Of a stretch of DNA of 64,000 bases, positions 25,855-35,834 are shown one piece after another. Origin of the DNA: Gloeomargarita lithophora Alchichica-D10 (GTDB lineage Bacteria; Cyanobacteriota; Cyanobacteriia; Gloeomargaritales; Gloeomargaritaceae); assembly GCF_001870225.1 (NCBI RefSeq), contig NZ_CP017675.1, forward strand, positions 1,867,791 to 1,931,790. Direction: 5' to 3'. Position numbers and translations under genes: made by a program. The notes under the pieces are model-generated. The model searched no databases, was not told the DNA's origin, and saw only the letters and a list, made by a program, of their open reading frames with translations. The first letter of the stretch is position 1, and each line of letters begins with the position of its first letter.

Positions 25855-27435
25855 GTGCGCTGGCGGCGTTGGTTTCCCTATCTAACTTTGATTTTATGGT
25901 TGATCCCCCTGCTGTTTTGGCGCGGGGGGGAACAGAGTTTTTTGCCCTACGATGAGGGGCTGTACGTGTGGCGGGCACGGGGGATGCTGTTGTCCGGGGA
26001 TTGGCTGGTGCCCCGCTCCTGGGATACGGTGCATTACCACAAACCGCCGGGATTTTATTGGTTGTTGGCGGGGTTGTTTCACCTGGGCGGGCTGAGTGAA
26101 TGGGTCGCTCGCTTACCGGCAATGCTGGCGAGTATGGCGACAACCCTATTTCTCTTTGACCTGGGTAAGCGTTTAATCTCCGCCCCGGCGGCCTGGTGGG
26201 GGGCGTTATTATTAAATTTACATTTTGTCTGGTTTTCCTACAGCAGGCAGGCTACCCCGGATATTCTCACGGTTTTACTAGGGGTGGTGGGGGTGTGGGG
26301 TTTGTTGCGAGCGGAGGAGGTGCCACACCGGGCGAACCTCTGGCGGTTTGGGGCGGGGGCGGCCTTGGGGTTGGGGGTTTTATTTCGCAGTGTGATGGGG
26401 ATGATTCCCTTGTTGGCGCTACTGCCTTATTTGTGGATCGAACGGAAGCGACACGGGCATCTGGGGAACCTATGGCTCTGGCTGGGGGTGGTGGCGGGCG
26501 TGGCTCCCACCCTGATTTGGCTGGCCTTGGTGATGCTTAAAGATGGCTGGGAACCCCTGCGGGCGTTGGCGGGGTTTGTGGGGCGGGCGGTGGTGCGGAC
26601 GCGTCAGGGGAATGGTTGGTTTTATTATCTGTGGAATGTGCCGGTACAGGGGTTTCCCTGGCCGTTGTTGGTGGTGGCGGGGGTGATGGGCACGCCCAAG
26701 GCACGGCGGAGTTTGCTGTTGGGGTATCCGCTGGTGGTGCTGGTGGGGTTGAGCTTCATTTCTACCCGTTTGCCCCACTACAGTTTGATGTTATTGCCCT
26801 GGCTGTCGCTGGTGGCGGGGGTGGGGTTGACCCGGATTGGCGAGATGTTTGCGGGTCGGCTGAAACCCCGGTGGCTGGCGCGCAATTGGGCCTATGGTTT
26901 GGGTTTGGTGGGGGGGGCGTTGGTTTTGTTGACCACCCTGTTTGCGCCGATGTTGGATGAGCGGGTGCCGGAAGCGACTCTTTACCGCTGGCCGGCCTTA
27001 GCCCTGGGAATTTGTTGGGTACTTTTGCCCTTGTGTTGGCTGTGCCGGTACCGCTGGCGACAGACTTGGCCGGGTTTGCGGGTGTGGTTGGGGCTGTCGG
27101 TGGCGGGGCCGTGGCTGGCCTTGACCTTGTTGGGGGGGATGGGTTTGGTGGGCAATTACCGCCCGGATGTGCAACCTTTTTTGCAGGAAACACCGTTGGC
27201 AGAGATTTTGGCGCGGTCGCCCATCAATTTTGTCCGCCAGGGGACGGGGGATGAGGCGCAGATTTTGCTCAGTATTTATACGCCCAATTTGGGGCAATGG
27301 GTTCCCAACCCGGCGGCTCTACCCCTGGGGAGTTGGGCCTGGGTGCAACCGGATTTTACGCTCAAACCCCGGAGCCGCTATCGGGTGGTGGGGGTCTATG
27401 AGGGTTGGCGGTTGGTGCAGGTGCGGGGGGAATAA
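25855..27435 (+). CDS. GT39/ArnT-like glycosyltransferase
   Basis: The 526-aa integral membrane protein starts with GTG at 25855. The N-terminal loop carries PYDEGLYVWRARGMLLSGDW and HYHKPPGFYWLLAG, the acidic catalytic region of GT-C transferases that use lipid-linked sugars. About ten to twelve hydrophobic helices follow, then a soluble C-terminal domain of ~120 residues. The family includes ArnT and protein mannosyltransferases; donor and acceptor are unknown. Its stop is directly followed by the asnB ATG, so the two genes are co-transcribed. Confidence 0.85.
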   Translation: MRWRRWFPYLTLILWLIPLLFWRGGEQSFLPYDEGLYVWRARGMLLSGDWLVPRSWDTVHYHKPPGFYWLLAGLFHLGGLSEWVARLPAMLASMATTLFLFDLGKRLISAPAAWWGALLLNLHFVWFSYSRQATPDILTVLLGVVGVWGLLRAEEVPHRANLWRFGAGAALGLGVLFRSVMGMIPLLALLPYLWIERKRHGHLGNLWLWLGVVAGVAPTLIWLALVMLKDGWEPLRALAGFVGRAVVRTRQGNGWFYYLWNVPVQGFPWPLLVVAGVMGTPKARRSLLLGYPLVVLVGLSFISTRLPHYSLMLLPWLSLVAGVGLTRIGEMFAGRLKPRWLARNWAYGLGLVGGALVLLTTLFAPMLDERVPEATLYRWPALALGICWVLLPLCWLCRYRWRQTWPGLRVWLGLSVAGPWLALTLLGGMGLVGNYRPDVQPFLQETPLAEILARSPINFVRQGTGDEAQILLSIYTPNLGQWVPNPAALPLGSWAWVQPDFTLKPRSRYRVVGVYEGWRLVQVRGE

Positions 27436-29382
27436 ATGTGCGGCATTGCGGGTTTGTGGCTCCAAGAACGGGGCAGGGATTTGACGGCTGATGTACAGCA
27501 AATGACTGCCAGTTTGACCCATCGGGGGCCGGATGATGGGGGGGTGTGGGTGGAGGAATCAGATGAATCCCTGGGCTTGGGATTAGGCCATCGCCGGTTA
27601 GCCATTTTAGACTTGTCGCCCCAGGGTGCCCAGCCGATGGTTTCGCCAACGGGTTTGGTGCTGGTGTTTAATGGGGAAATTTATAACTTTACCGCCCTGC
27701 GCCAAGAATTAGCGGCTCAGGGGTGGCAATTTCGGGGCAATTCGGATACGGAAGTCCTGCTGGCGGGGATCGAATACTGGGGACTGGTAGCTTGTTTACA
27801 GCAATGCCGGGGGATGTTTGCCCTCGCCCTCTGGCATCCCCAAGAGCAATGTCTCTATCTCGCCCGTGACCGGATGGGGGAAAAACCTCTGTACTACGGC
27901 TGGACGGGGGCGGGTTTTGTCTTTGCTTCGGAATTAAAAGCCCTGCGGTGTAGTCCCCATTGGTCGGGTGGCATCAACCCCCACGCCCTGCATTTACTGC
28001 TGAATTATGGTTATATTCCCAGTCCCCATAGTATTTACCAAAACATTTATAAATTACCGGCGGGAACCTGGCTGAAAATCTCCCATCCCCAAGAGTTTAA
28101 TCAACCCCAATCCTATTGGTCACTCCCGGAAATAATTACCCAGTCAAAACCCTGGAATTTACCACCTCAAGATACCATGCAATTATTAGAAAATACCCTT
28201 ACCCAAACCATTGGTGAACAAATGGTGGCGGATGTGCCGTTGGGGGCATTTTTATCTGGAGGGGTAGATTCTTCGTTAATCGTAGCGTTGATGCAAAAAC
28301 AGTCCAATCAACCCATCAAAACCTTTACCATTGGATTTACTGAATCTGCCTATAATGAAGCACCCTGGGCACAACAGGTAGCGCACCATTTGGGGACGGA
28401 ACACACGGAATTGATCACTACACCAGAACTGGCGATGGCGATGATTCCCAAATTACCCTATATTTATGACGAACCCTTTGCGGATAATTCCCAAATTCCC
28501 ACTTTTTTAGTGGCGGAAATGACCCGACAATCAGTTACCGTCAGCCTGTCCGGGGATGGGGGGGATGAATTGTTTGGTGGGTATCGTCAGTATGTTTATG
28601 GGCGCAGGATTTGGCGGGCAATGGCTTGTTTGCCCCTATTTTTGCGCCAAAAAATCGCCCATTTATTGCAAAAAATTCCCCCCCCTTGGGTAAATCAATT
28701 ATTTACCACCCCCTATTATTCCCCGGCGGATAATTTGGCTCGCTTGGCCGCTGTACTATCCGAACCGCATCCGGCTTTGGTTTATCAACATTTGAGCCAT
28801 CGGTGGTTGACTGCGCCTTTGCAAGCGGATTTCATCACTAATTTATCAAAAACACCCCCAACGATTTTTCAAAAACTAGCGGCTGATTGTAATGTACCGA
28901 TAGATGAATTAAGTACATTTATGTTGGCGGATTGTTTGATGGAACTACCCGATGATATTTTGGTAAAAGTTGACCGGGCAACGATGGCGGTAGGATTGGA
29001 ATCCCGTGCCCCCTATTTAGACCAAAATGTGGTGGAATTGGCCTGGAAATTGCCCTTAAATTACAAAATTCACCAGGGGAAAACCAAATGGATTTTGCGG
29101 CAAATTCTCTACCAATATGTCCCCCAACACTTAATTGAACGTCCGAAACAGGGGTTTGCCCTACCCTTGGGGGAATGGTTACGCCACCCACCCCTGCGCG
29201 ATTGGGCAGAAGCATTGCTTGACCCCCAGCGATTGCAACAACAGGGCTATTTTCAACCGCAAATGATTCAGCAAAAATGGCAAGAACATTTACAAGGACG
29301 CTTCAATTGGCAAGCCCAACTTTGGCCGGTATTGATGTTTCAATCTTGGTACGAAACCCAAGGTTATGGCGAGATGGGTTAA
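27436..29382 (+). CDS. asnB: asparagine synthase (glutamine-hydrolysing)
   Basis: AsnB makes asparagine from aspartate, glutamine and ATP. The 648-aa protein begins MCGIAG, with Cys2 as the glutaminase nucleophile, followed by LTHRGPDD and LGHRRLAILDLS. The synthetase half has GAFLSGGVDSSLIVALM (PP-loop) and YDEPFADNSQIPTF. Paralogues of this type are also found in polysaccharide and peptide-modification clusters, so the adjoining GT39 gene leaves a surface-glycan role open. The TAA stop lies in the first bases of a small repeat, so the original C-terminus may differ slightly. Confidence 0.9.
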   Translation: MCGIAGLWLQERGRDLTADVQQMTASLTHRGPDDGGVWVEESDESLGLGLGHRRLAILDLSPQGAQPMVSPTGLVLVFNGEIYNFTALRQELAAQGWQFRGNSDTEVLLAGIEYWGLVACLQQCRGMFALALWHPQEQCLYLARDRMGEKPLYYGWTGAGFVFASELKALRCSPHWSGGINPHALHLLLNYGYIPSPHSIYQNIYKLPAGTWLKISHPQEFNQPQSYWSLPEIITQSKPWNLPPQDTMQLLENTLTQTIGEQMVADVPLGAFLSGGVDSSLIVALMQKQSNQPIKTFTIGFTESAYNEAPWAQQVAHHLGTEHTELITTPELAMAMIPKLPYIYDEPFADNSQIPTFLVAEMTRQSVTVSLSGDGGDELFGGYRQYVYGRRIWRAMACLPLFLRQKIAHLLQKIPPPWVNQLFTTPYYSPADNLARLAAVLSEPHPALVYQHLSHRWLTAPLQADFITNLSKTPPTIFQKLAADCNVPIDELSTFMLADCLMELPDDILVKVDRATMAVGLESRAPYLDQNVVELAWKLPLNYKIHQGKTKWILRQILYQYVPQHLIERPKQGFALPLGEWLRHPPLRDWAEALLDPQRLQQQGYFQPQMIQQKWQEHLQGRFNWQAQLWPVLMFQSWYETQGYGEMG

Positions 29383-29465
29383 GGTTGTCGCTTCAAGATT
29401 CTGGGGAACCCGTGGGTTGCGCCCTGCGACCCGTATTATGTCAACCTTTGCGTGTTTAGCTGTAG
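29381..29465. repeat. MITE-like repeat, TATAGCTAA type (left end missing)
   Basis: AAGGTTGTCGCTTCAAGATT, the core-like GCGCCCTGCGACCC and the tail ATGTCAACCTTTGCGTG then TTTAGCTGTA match the copy at 48060-48152 along their length. The left TATAGCTAA terminus is absent. The asnB stop is formed at the junction. Confidence 0.7.
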
Positions 29466-29492
29466 TTAGAACCTTGCGGTGATGACCAGCGA

Positions 29493-30458
29493 TTAGATTT
29501 TATCGGTACTATGCCCCAGCAATTCCGGGTCTTGGAATAGGGGGGTACTCAGGTAACGTTCCCCAAAACTGGGTTGCACCATCACCAGGATTTTGCCCGC
29601 ATTTTCCGGGCGTTGGGCGACCTGCACCGCCGCCGCCAGAGCCGCCCCACTGGAAATTCCCGATAGCAGGGCTTCCTCCCGTGCCAACTTGCGTCCCCAG
29701 GTGATCGCTTCCCCATCGCTGACGGTAATAATTTCATCAATCAAATCCATCTGCAATACCCCCGGCACAAACCCCGCCCCAATGCCTTGGATTTTGTGGG
29801 CACCCGGTTGCCCCCCGGACAGCACCGGACTATTGGCCGGTTCCACCGCAATGGCTTGAAAACTGGGTTTACGGGGTTTCAACGCCCGTGCCACCCCCGT
29901 AATCGTGCCGCCGGTGCCCACCCCGGCCACCACAATATCAATGCGACCGTCCGTATCTTGCCACAATTCTTCCGCCGTGGTCTGGGCATGAATTTCCGGG
30001 TTGGCCGGGTTTTGAAACTGTTGCAACATATAGGCATTGGGGGTCGTATCCACCAGTTCCCGTGCCGTGCGAATCGCCCCCCCCATCCCCTCCATGCCGG
30101 GGGTCAGCACCAATTTGGCACCGTAGGCCCGCAACATCGCCCGCCGCTCCAGGCTCATGGTTTCCGGCATGGTCAAAATCAGGTCATACCCCCGTGCCGC
30201 CGCCACCATCGCCAGGGCAATGCCCGTATTGCCAGACGTGGGTTCCACCAAAACCGTTTCCCCAGGGCGAATCAGCCCCGCCTGTTCCGCCGCCGTTACC
30301 ATGTGCAACCCAATCCGGTCTTTGACCGAGGCGGCTGGGTTCATGCTCTCCAATTTGACCAAAATCTCCGCCCCACACCCATGGGCGGTGGGAATCCGGT
30401 TCAGACGTACCAACGGGGTACGACCAATCAACTCGGTGATGTTGTTGGCAACGCGCAT
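29493..30458 (-). CDS. cysK: cysteine synthase A
   Basis: This PLP enzyme makes cysteine from O-acetylserine and sulfide. The 321-aa product has the PLP lysine in [11 protein letters not shown] (near residue 45), the substrate loop [26 protein letters not shown] and the C-terminal [13 protein letters not shown]. The length is normal for CysK. It lies 13 bp downstream of an Rrf2-type regulator gene in the same direction. That fits sulfur-responsive control. Confidence 0.95.
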   Translation of the reverse strand: MRVANNITELIGRTPLVRLNRIPTAHGCGAEILVKLESMNPAASVKDRIGLHMVTAAEQAGLIRPGETVLVEPTSGNTGIALAMVAAARGYDLILTMPETMSLERRAMLRAYGAKLVLTPGMEGMGGAIRTARELVDTTPNAYMLQQFQNPANPEIHAQTTAEELWQDTDGRIDIVVAGVGTGGTITGVARALKPRKPSFQAIAVEPANSPVLSGGQPGAHKIQGIGAGFVPGVLQMDLIDEIITVSDGEAITWGRKLAREEALLSGISSGAALAAAVQVAQRPENAGKILVMVQPSFGERYLSTPLFQDPELLGHSTDKI

Positions 30459-30471
30459 GGAGCCTTCCTGG

Positions 30472-30897
30472 TTAAATGTAGTACATAAAATCCCTCGGTC
30501 GGAGGCTATCCCGCTGCTGACAAAGGTCTTTGAGGGTGTAGCCCTGCCAAATCGCCTGGGTCGCCTGCTGGGTTTCTTGCCACACCTGCCGAATCACCAC
30601 CCGCTCCGGGGTGTCCCCCGCCTGGGTGACCGCAATCTGTCCCTCCAAACAGGCCCACACCTCCAACAGGTTGATCTGCCAAGGAGAACGGGCGAGGAAG
30701 TACCCGCCCTTGGCGCCCCGTTGACTCCGCACCAGATTACCCCGGCGCAGGGTCGCCAGCAGTTGTTCCAGGTAGCGGTCTGGGATGGCTTGATCCTGGG
30801 CAATTTGACTAATCTGCACGGGTTCATTCTGACCAAAACCATCGGCGAGAGCCATCAGTGCCAGGAGCGCGTACTCGATTTTGCAGGACAGTTCCAC
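30472..30897 (-). CDS. Rrf2-family transcriptional regulator, CymR-like
   Basis: The 141-aa protein has the Rrf2 winged helix: [14 protein letters not shown] at the start, [24 protein letters not shown] as the recognition region, and [15 protein letters not shown] as wing. The Fe-S cysteine triad of IscR and NsrR is missing; only isolated Cys residues are present. Cluster-free members such as CymR control cysteine and sulfur genes together with CysK. The gene directly precedes cysK (13 bp), so control of that operon is inferred. Confidence 0.85.
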   Translation of the reverse strand: MELSCKIEYALLALMALADGFGQNEPVQISQIAQDQAIPDRYLEQLLATLRRGNLVRSQRGAKGGYFLARSPWQINLLEVWACLEGQIAVTQAGDTPERVVIRQVWQETQQATQAIWQGYTLKDLCQQRDSLRPRDFMYYI

Positions 30898-30974
30898 AGG
30901 TCAAACACCGAGTAAATCTATAAACTTTAGTATATACCGGTTTTCCCCTCGAGTTTTACGGGTTTTACCGGGAG

Positions 30975-31700
30975 TCACGCCTGAACCCGGCGGTGCGGCA
31001 CCACAATATAACCCTCCTGCTCGTTGCCCAGCACCTGATTTTTGGCCTCACCCCAATACCACCAATAGGCGGCCACGTAGGCACACATCAGGGCATCCAA
31101 TTGGTCTTCAACACTTTTTAATGCAGAGGTTTTCTCAGGAATATCCGGCAGGTTTGCCACTTTTAATCGGGGTTCTCCAGCCGTCAAAGTCAATAGTAAT
31201 GTTCGCAATTTATTTAATTCTTGGCACCGTTCAGCAATTGCCCCTTTTTTATACTTAAGAATTTTATCCAGGTTAAATAAATGCACCATCGCCGGATGGG
31301 GGAACACCTCAATCTGCCAACGGTCGGGTTTTTGCGGCTTAATCTCGATACCATGTCGAAATTTTCGCCTGAATAATTCCTGCCCAAATTCCACCGTCCG
31401 GGCGGCAAATGGACGACCCAAATTGGCCGGATAACACCCCGCATGGTAGCGATGAAAATAACGGTGGGTTAAGCGATCCGGCAGGCGCATTCCCGTGGCA
31501 TTGGGAATAATGGTCGGCGCATCCACCGCCACCGCCGCCGGTTGTTCCCCACCAGCCCAGGTGTCAACCCAAGTTAGAATGGCCTCTGTCGGTTGTTTGT
31601 GGTCTAAATCTAGCAGGACAAGGGCATTACCCTCCCAGGCCAGACAACACAAACCCGATGCCCCCGAACTCCAGCCCAGGTCAATCCCCAAAAACCGCAA
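30975..31700 (-). CDS. DUF429-family protein
   Basis: The 241-aa protein starts FLGIDLGWSSGASGLCCL and has AVAVDAPTII near residue 57, the acidic pattern of DUF429 proteins, which are predicted to have an RNase H-like fold. The C-terminal SVEDQLDALMCAYVAAYWW supplies a further conserved acidic pair. The start is TTG immediately after the chlH TAG, so translation is probably coupled to chlH. The function is not known. I see no link to chlorophyll synthesis beyond the position. Confidence 0.78.
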   Translation of the reverse strand: MRFLGIDLGWSSGASGLCCLAWEGNALVLLDLDHKQPTEAILTWVDTWAGGEQPAAVAVDAPTIIPNATGMRLPDRLTHRYFHRYHAGCYPANLGRPFAARTVEFGQELFRRKFRHGIEIKPQKPDRWQIEVFPHPAMVHLFNLDKILKYKKGAIAERCQELNKLRTLLLTLTAGEPRLKVANLPDIPEKTSALKSVEDQLDALMCAYVAAYWWYWGEAKNQVLGNEQEGYIVVPHRRVQA

Positions 31701-34700
31701 CTAGGAAACCCCTTCAATCCGGTCTTCGATGTCCTGGTACAGTTGTTGTAAGCACTGAATATTCTCCGGGCTGGTCTGCCAATAGCCCCGCCCATGCACC
31801 TCCAACAGGGTTCCCACCATGCGCCGGAAGGAATGGGGATTTAGATTCAGTAACCGTTCCCGCATCTGGGGGTCATTGATATAGGTGCTGTTGGCATCCT
31901 CGTAAATCCAGTTATCCACCGCCCCCGCCGTCGCCGACCAACCCAGGGTATTGTTTAACCGTTTGGCAATTTCCCGCACCCCTTCGTACCCATGTTGTAA
32001 TAACCCTTCGTACCATTTGGGATTCAGTAGCTTGGTACGGGAATCCAGGCGCACGGTTTCGCTCAAGCTCCGCACCCGGGCATCCGGCGTGGTGGAATCG
32101 GCGATGTAGGCTTGGGGTTTTTTCCCGTCCTGACGCAATTCGGATACGACCTTGGTGGGGTCGGAATCAAAGTAATGGGACACATCCGTCAGGGAAATTT
32201 CCGAAGAATCCAAATTTTGCAAAGTCACATCCACCCGTTGCAAACTGCTTTGAAATAGTTGGGAATTTTGTTGCATTGTCCCCGGCGTATCCGCATCAAA
32301 GGCGTAGGATTTGCGGGTGAGATACATTTCTTGCAAATCTTTTTCCTGCTCCCAGGTGCTATTTTCCACCGCTAAATTCACATTGGCCGCATAGGAACCG
32401 GAAGCGTTAGAAAATACCCGGGTGGCGGCCTGGCGCAGGGGAATTTGCAACTGTTCCGCCTGCTCTAGGGCGTGTTTGCGGACAAAGTTAAATTCCAGGG
32501 ATTCATCCGCTTCGGCGGCCAATTTCACCGCCTGGTCAATCAGGTACATTTGATTCAAAAATAAGTCCCGAAATACCCCCGAACAATTCACCACCACATC
32601 AATGCGGGGTCGGCCCAATTCGGCCAGGGGAATCAGGTGCAATTTATTCATCCGTCCCAAGGCATCGGGCAGCGGTTTCACCCCCACCAACCAGAAAATT
32701 TGCGCCAGGGATTCCCCATAGGTTTTGATGTTGTCCGTGCCCCACAAAGTACAGGCAATACTCTCCGGCCATTGCCCATTTTGCTCCTGGCGATAGCGTT
32801 CCAAAAGACGATTCACCACAATTTGCGCCTGCGCCACCGCCGCCGTTGTGGGAATGGATTGGGGGTCGAGGGCGTGGATATTTTTGCCTGTAGGTAATAC
32901 TTCCGGGGTACGCACCGGGTCACCCCCCGGCCCAGGGATAATGTATTCCCCTTCAAAGGCTTTTAATAAAGCTCCCAATTCGTTATCCGCCACAATCAAT
33001 TCCAGGCATTGCGCCAGATAATTCATCAGGGGTTGCAGTTGAATTTGTTCCAAATGGGGATAGTCGGTTTTTAACACCTGAAACCAGGGTTCCTGTGCCC
33101 CCAAACCAAAGAAATTGAACCGAGCCGTGCGCCCCAGACGGCCTTCTTGATCCGCAACCGTCGCCACCAAAACTTCAATCGCTTTCTGGGTATCATTTTG
33201 CAACTTTTCCAGTAGGGTCACTTCACCCAAATTCCCCTGGTTGCTGAGGCGATAAATGTCATCCAAATCCCGTCCCAAACTACGCGCCAACACCCGCGGC
33301 AAACTGTCCAAACCATCTTCAGGACGGTCAACTTTGGCAATACTGACCAGGGTGGCAATCGCTTCTTGCGCCGAGGGGGGCTGACCAATCACGTGTAACC
33401 CAAAGGGCAATAAACGGGACTCAATATCCATCAACTGGCGGTAAACTTTGCCCACCAATTCATCCCTTTGTTGCGGGGGTAAAGCCTCTCCATCTTCGGC
33501 TGGTAAAGCCACATCCTGGTCTAAATTGACCAACCGACATTGTTCAATGATGCTATTGATAATTGCGCCCCCCCGTCCCGAATCCTTCAGGGTTTGATAG
33601 GAGCCAATCAACTCTTTCAATTCCCGCAGACCTTTGTACAATCCCGCCTGGTCTGCCGCCGGGGTAAGATAACTAATCGTGGTGGCATAACCCCGCCGTT
33701 TGGCAATCGTCGCTTCCGAGGGATTATTGGCCGCATAGTAATAGAAATTGGGCAGGTCGCCAATTAAATTGTCCGGGTAACAATCCCCCGACAAACCCAT
33801 CTGTTTCCCCGGCATAAATTCCAAAGAACCGTGGGTGCCAAAATGCAACACCGCATCCGCTTGCCAAATGTGATTCAAATAGGTGTAATAGGCCGCAAAC
33901 CCGTGGTGGGGACTTGCCGAACGGGAGAATAATAATCGCATCGGGTCACCCTCATACCCAAACGTGGGTTGCACCCCGATAAAGACATTGCCAAAATGCT
34001 TGCCATAAATCAGTAAATTCTGCCCGTCACTATTTAATTGCCCCGGTGCCGCCCCCCACTGTTTAACAATGCGTTCATAGTAAGGGGTCAGCCGCTCATA
34101 TTCGGGCACGGATAACCTGTGGGCAATGTGCAAATTCGGACTACCCACTAGGGCTTGCCGGTCGTGCAATACCGCCTCCATCAAGGCTTCCGCATCCGCA
34201 GGCATTTCCTCCACGTGGTAGCCATTATTCCTAAGGGCTTCCAGTACCCGAAAAATAGAACTAAATACATCTAAATAGGCCGCCGTACCCACATTGCCCT
34301 TATCCGGTGGGAAGCTAAATACGGTAATCGCAATTTTTTTCTGACATTTGGGTTTTCGGCGCAAATTTGCCCATTGCATCACCCGTTTGGCTAATAATTC
34401 CACCCGGTCTTGTAGGGCAATTGCTTTCCCAGTTGCCCCATCCCGCCCCGATAATATAATCGGTTCAATCGCCCCGTCCAGTTCGGGAATCGCAATTTGC
34501 AAAGCCACCTGAATCGGGTGCAACCCCAAATCGCTGGCCTGCCATTCCTCGGTAGTTTGAAACACCAACGGTAGGGCAACCAGGTAGGGACGATTGAGCT
34601 TTTTCAGAGCTTCCACCGCCTTGGGATGATCCTGGCGTGCTGGCCCCCCCACTAATGCGAACCCGGTCAGGGAAATCACCACATCCACCAGGGGTTTTTT

Positions 34701-35672
34701 GGGGGGCTGGAGTTGATAAAAATAGGCCTCTACCGGCTTGGAAAAATCTAATCCCCCCGCAAATACCGGAATTACCCTGGCACCCAAACATTCTAATTCC
34801 TGTACCATCGCCACATAATGGGCATCATCCCCAGTAATGAGATGGGTACGTTGCAACACCAAACCCACGGTCGGTGCCAGGGGATCACGCAATTCTTCGC
34901 TAATATCCGAGCGTTGTTCGTACCATTTCAGGTAATCACTAATAGATTCAAACATCTGGTCAGCCAAGGGATGCCAAATCCCCAAATCAGGATAGGTGAC
35001 CGGCTCTTGGAAGGTTAATTTCTCATCCACCTGGGGCAGATATTTATCCGCCAACATCAGCAAAAAATTGCGAATATTTTCCTGGGAACCCCCCAACCAA
35101 TACTGAAAACTCAGCATGAAATTGCGGGCATCCTGAGCCTTATCCAAGGGCAGATACTTCAATACTTTGGGCAGGGTTTGTAACAGTTTCAGCATCCCAT
35201 CTTGAAAGGAAGACCCGGCGGCTTCTTTCCGTTTCCGCATAAACTGGGCAATGGCACTTTTAGATTGACCCAACTGCGCCATCGAAAATGTCCCCATTTT
35301 GTTCAAACGCATCACCTCCGGCAGGGAGGGAAACACCACAATCGCCTGCAATTGCTCCCGGTAAGGAGTAACCGCTTGGACAACTTTTTGCGCCAAATCT
35401 TCCACAAAAATCAACGAGGCGATAAACACATCCGCCTGGGCAATATCCGCCTGAAATTGTTGATAGTTTTCCGGGGAACGCAATTCCTCAATCAGATAAC
35501 CATTTAATTGCACCGCTAAATTCCCCGGTTGCTCATTAATCTCCCGCGCCGCTGCCGTCAAAGTACCTTGATATTGGGGTTCCAACAACACATAAACCAC
35601 CCGCATAAGGGTACGGTTTTCCACATTTTCCGGTTGCAATTGACGGATAGATGGCTTTACATAGGTGAACAT
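31701..35672 (-). CDS. chlH: magnesium chelatase subunit H
   Basis: ChlH binds protoporphyrin IX and inserts Mg2+ with the ChlI/ChlD AAA+ motor, the first committed step of chlorophyll synthesis. The 1323-aa length is normal. Family blocks seen include [46 protein letters not shown] in two parts, [20 protein letters not shown], and the C-terminal [19 protein letters not shown]. The start is MFTYVKPS. Upstream, 35673-35834 contains only AT-rich sequence and a GCCCCGCCCCG run. Confidence 0.97.
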   Translation of the reverse strand: MFTYVKPSIRQLQPENVENRTLMRVVYVLLEPQYQGTLTAAAREINEQPGNLAVQLNGYLIEELRSPENYQQFQADIAQADVFIASLIFVEDLAQKVVQAVTPYREQLQAIVVFPSLPEVMRLNKMGTFSMAQLGQSKSAIAQFMRKRKEAAGSSFQDGMLKLLQTLPKVLKYLPLDKAQDARNFMLSFQYWLGGSQENIRNFLLMLADKYLPQVDEKLTFQEPVTYPDLGIWHPLADQMFESISDYLKWYEQRSDISEELRDPLAPTVGLVLQRTHLITGDDAHYVAMVQELECLGARVIPVFAGGLDFSKPVEAYFYQLQPPKKPLVDVVISLTGFALVGGPARQDHPKAVEALKKLNRPYLVALPLVFQTTEEWQASDLGLHPIQVALQIAIPELDGAIEPIILSGRDGATGKAIALQDRVELLAKRVMQWANLRRKPKCQKKIAITVFSFPPDKGNVGTAAYLDVFSSIFRVLEALRNNGYHVEEMPADAEALMEAVLHDRQALVGSPNLHIAHRLSVPEYERLTPYYERIVKQWGAAPGQLNSDGQNLLIYGKHFGNVFIGVQPTFGYEGDPMRLLFSRSASPHHGFAAYYTYLNHIWQADAVLHFGTHGSLEFMPGKQMGLSGDCYPDNLIGDLPNFYYYAANNPSEATIAKRRGYATTISYLTPAADQAGLYKGLRELKELIGSYQTLKDSGRGGAIINSIIEQCRLVNLDQDVALPAEDGEALPPQQRDELVGKVYRQLMDIESRLLPFGLHVIGQPPSAQEAIATLVSIAKVDRPEDGLDSLPRVLARSLGRDLDDIYRLSNQGNLGEVTLLEKLQNDTQKAIEVLVATVADQEGRLGRTARFNFFGLGAQEPWFQVLKTDYPHLEQIQLQPLMNYLAQCLELIVADNELGALLKAFEGEYIIPGPGGDPVRTPEVLPTGKNIHALDPQSIPTTAAVAQAQIVVNRLLERYRQEQNGQWPESIACTLWGTDNIKTYGESLAQIFWLVGVKPLPDALGRMNKLHLIPLAELGRPRIDVVVNCSGVFRDLFLNQMYLIDQAVKLAAEADESLEFNFVRKHALEQAEQLQIPLRQAATRVFSNASGSYAANVNLAVENSTWEQEKDLQEMYLTRKSYAFDADTPGTMQQNSQLFQSSLQRVDVTLQNLDSSEISLTDVSHYFDSDPTKVVSELRQDGKKPQAYIADSTTPDARVRSLSETVRLDSRTKLLNPKWYEGLLQHGYEGVREIAKRLNNTLGWSATAGAVDNWIYEDANSTYINDPQMRERLLNLNPHSFRRMVGTLLEVHGRGYWQTSPENIQCLQQLYQDIEDRIEGVS

Positions 35673-35834
35673 AGTTCGCTGTCACACAAATTGGTCTATA
35701 AGTATTTTTACCAAAAAAGCCCCGCCCCGTTGCCCTCCATTCCCTAGCTGAAACAATTTGATATGTTGCTTCATATTGAGATAAAGTCATTGCAAATTTA
35801 CGATTTTTTTGCTAAGCAAATAGCCTAATGTTCC

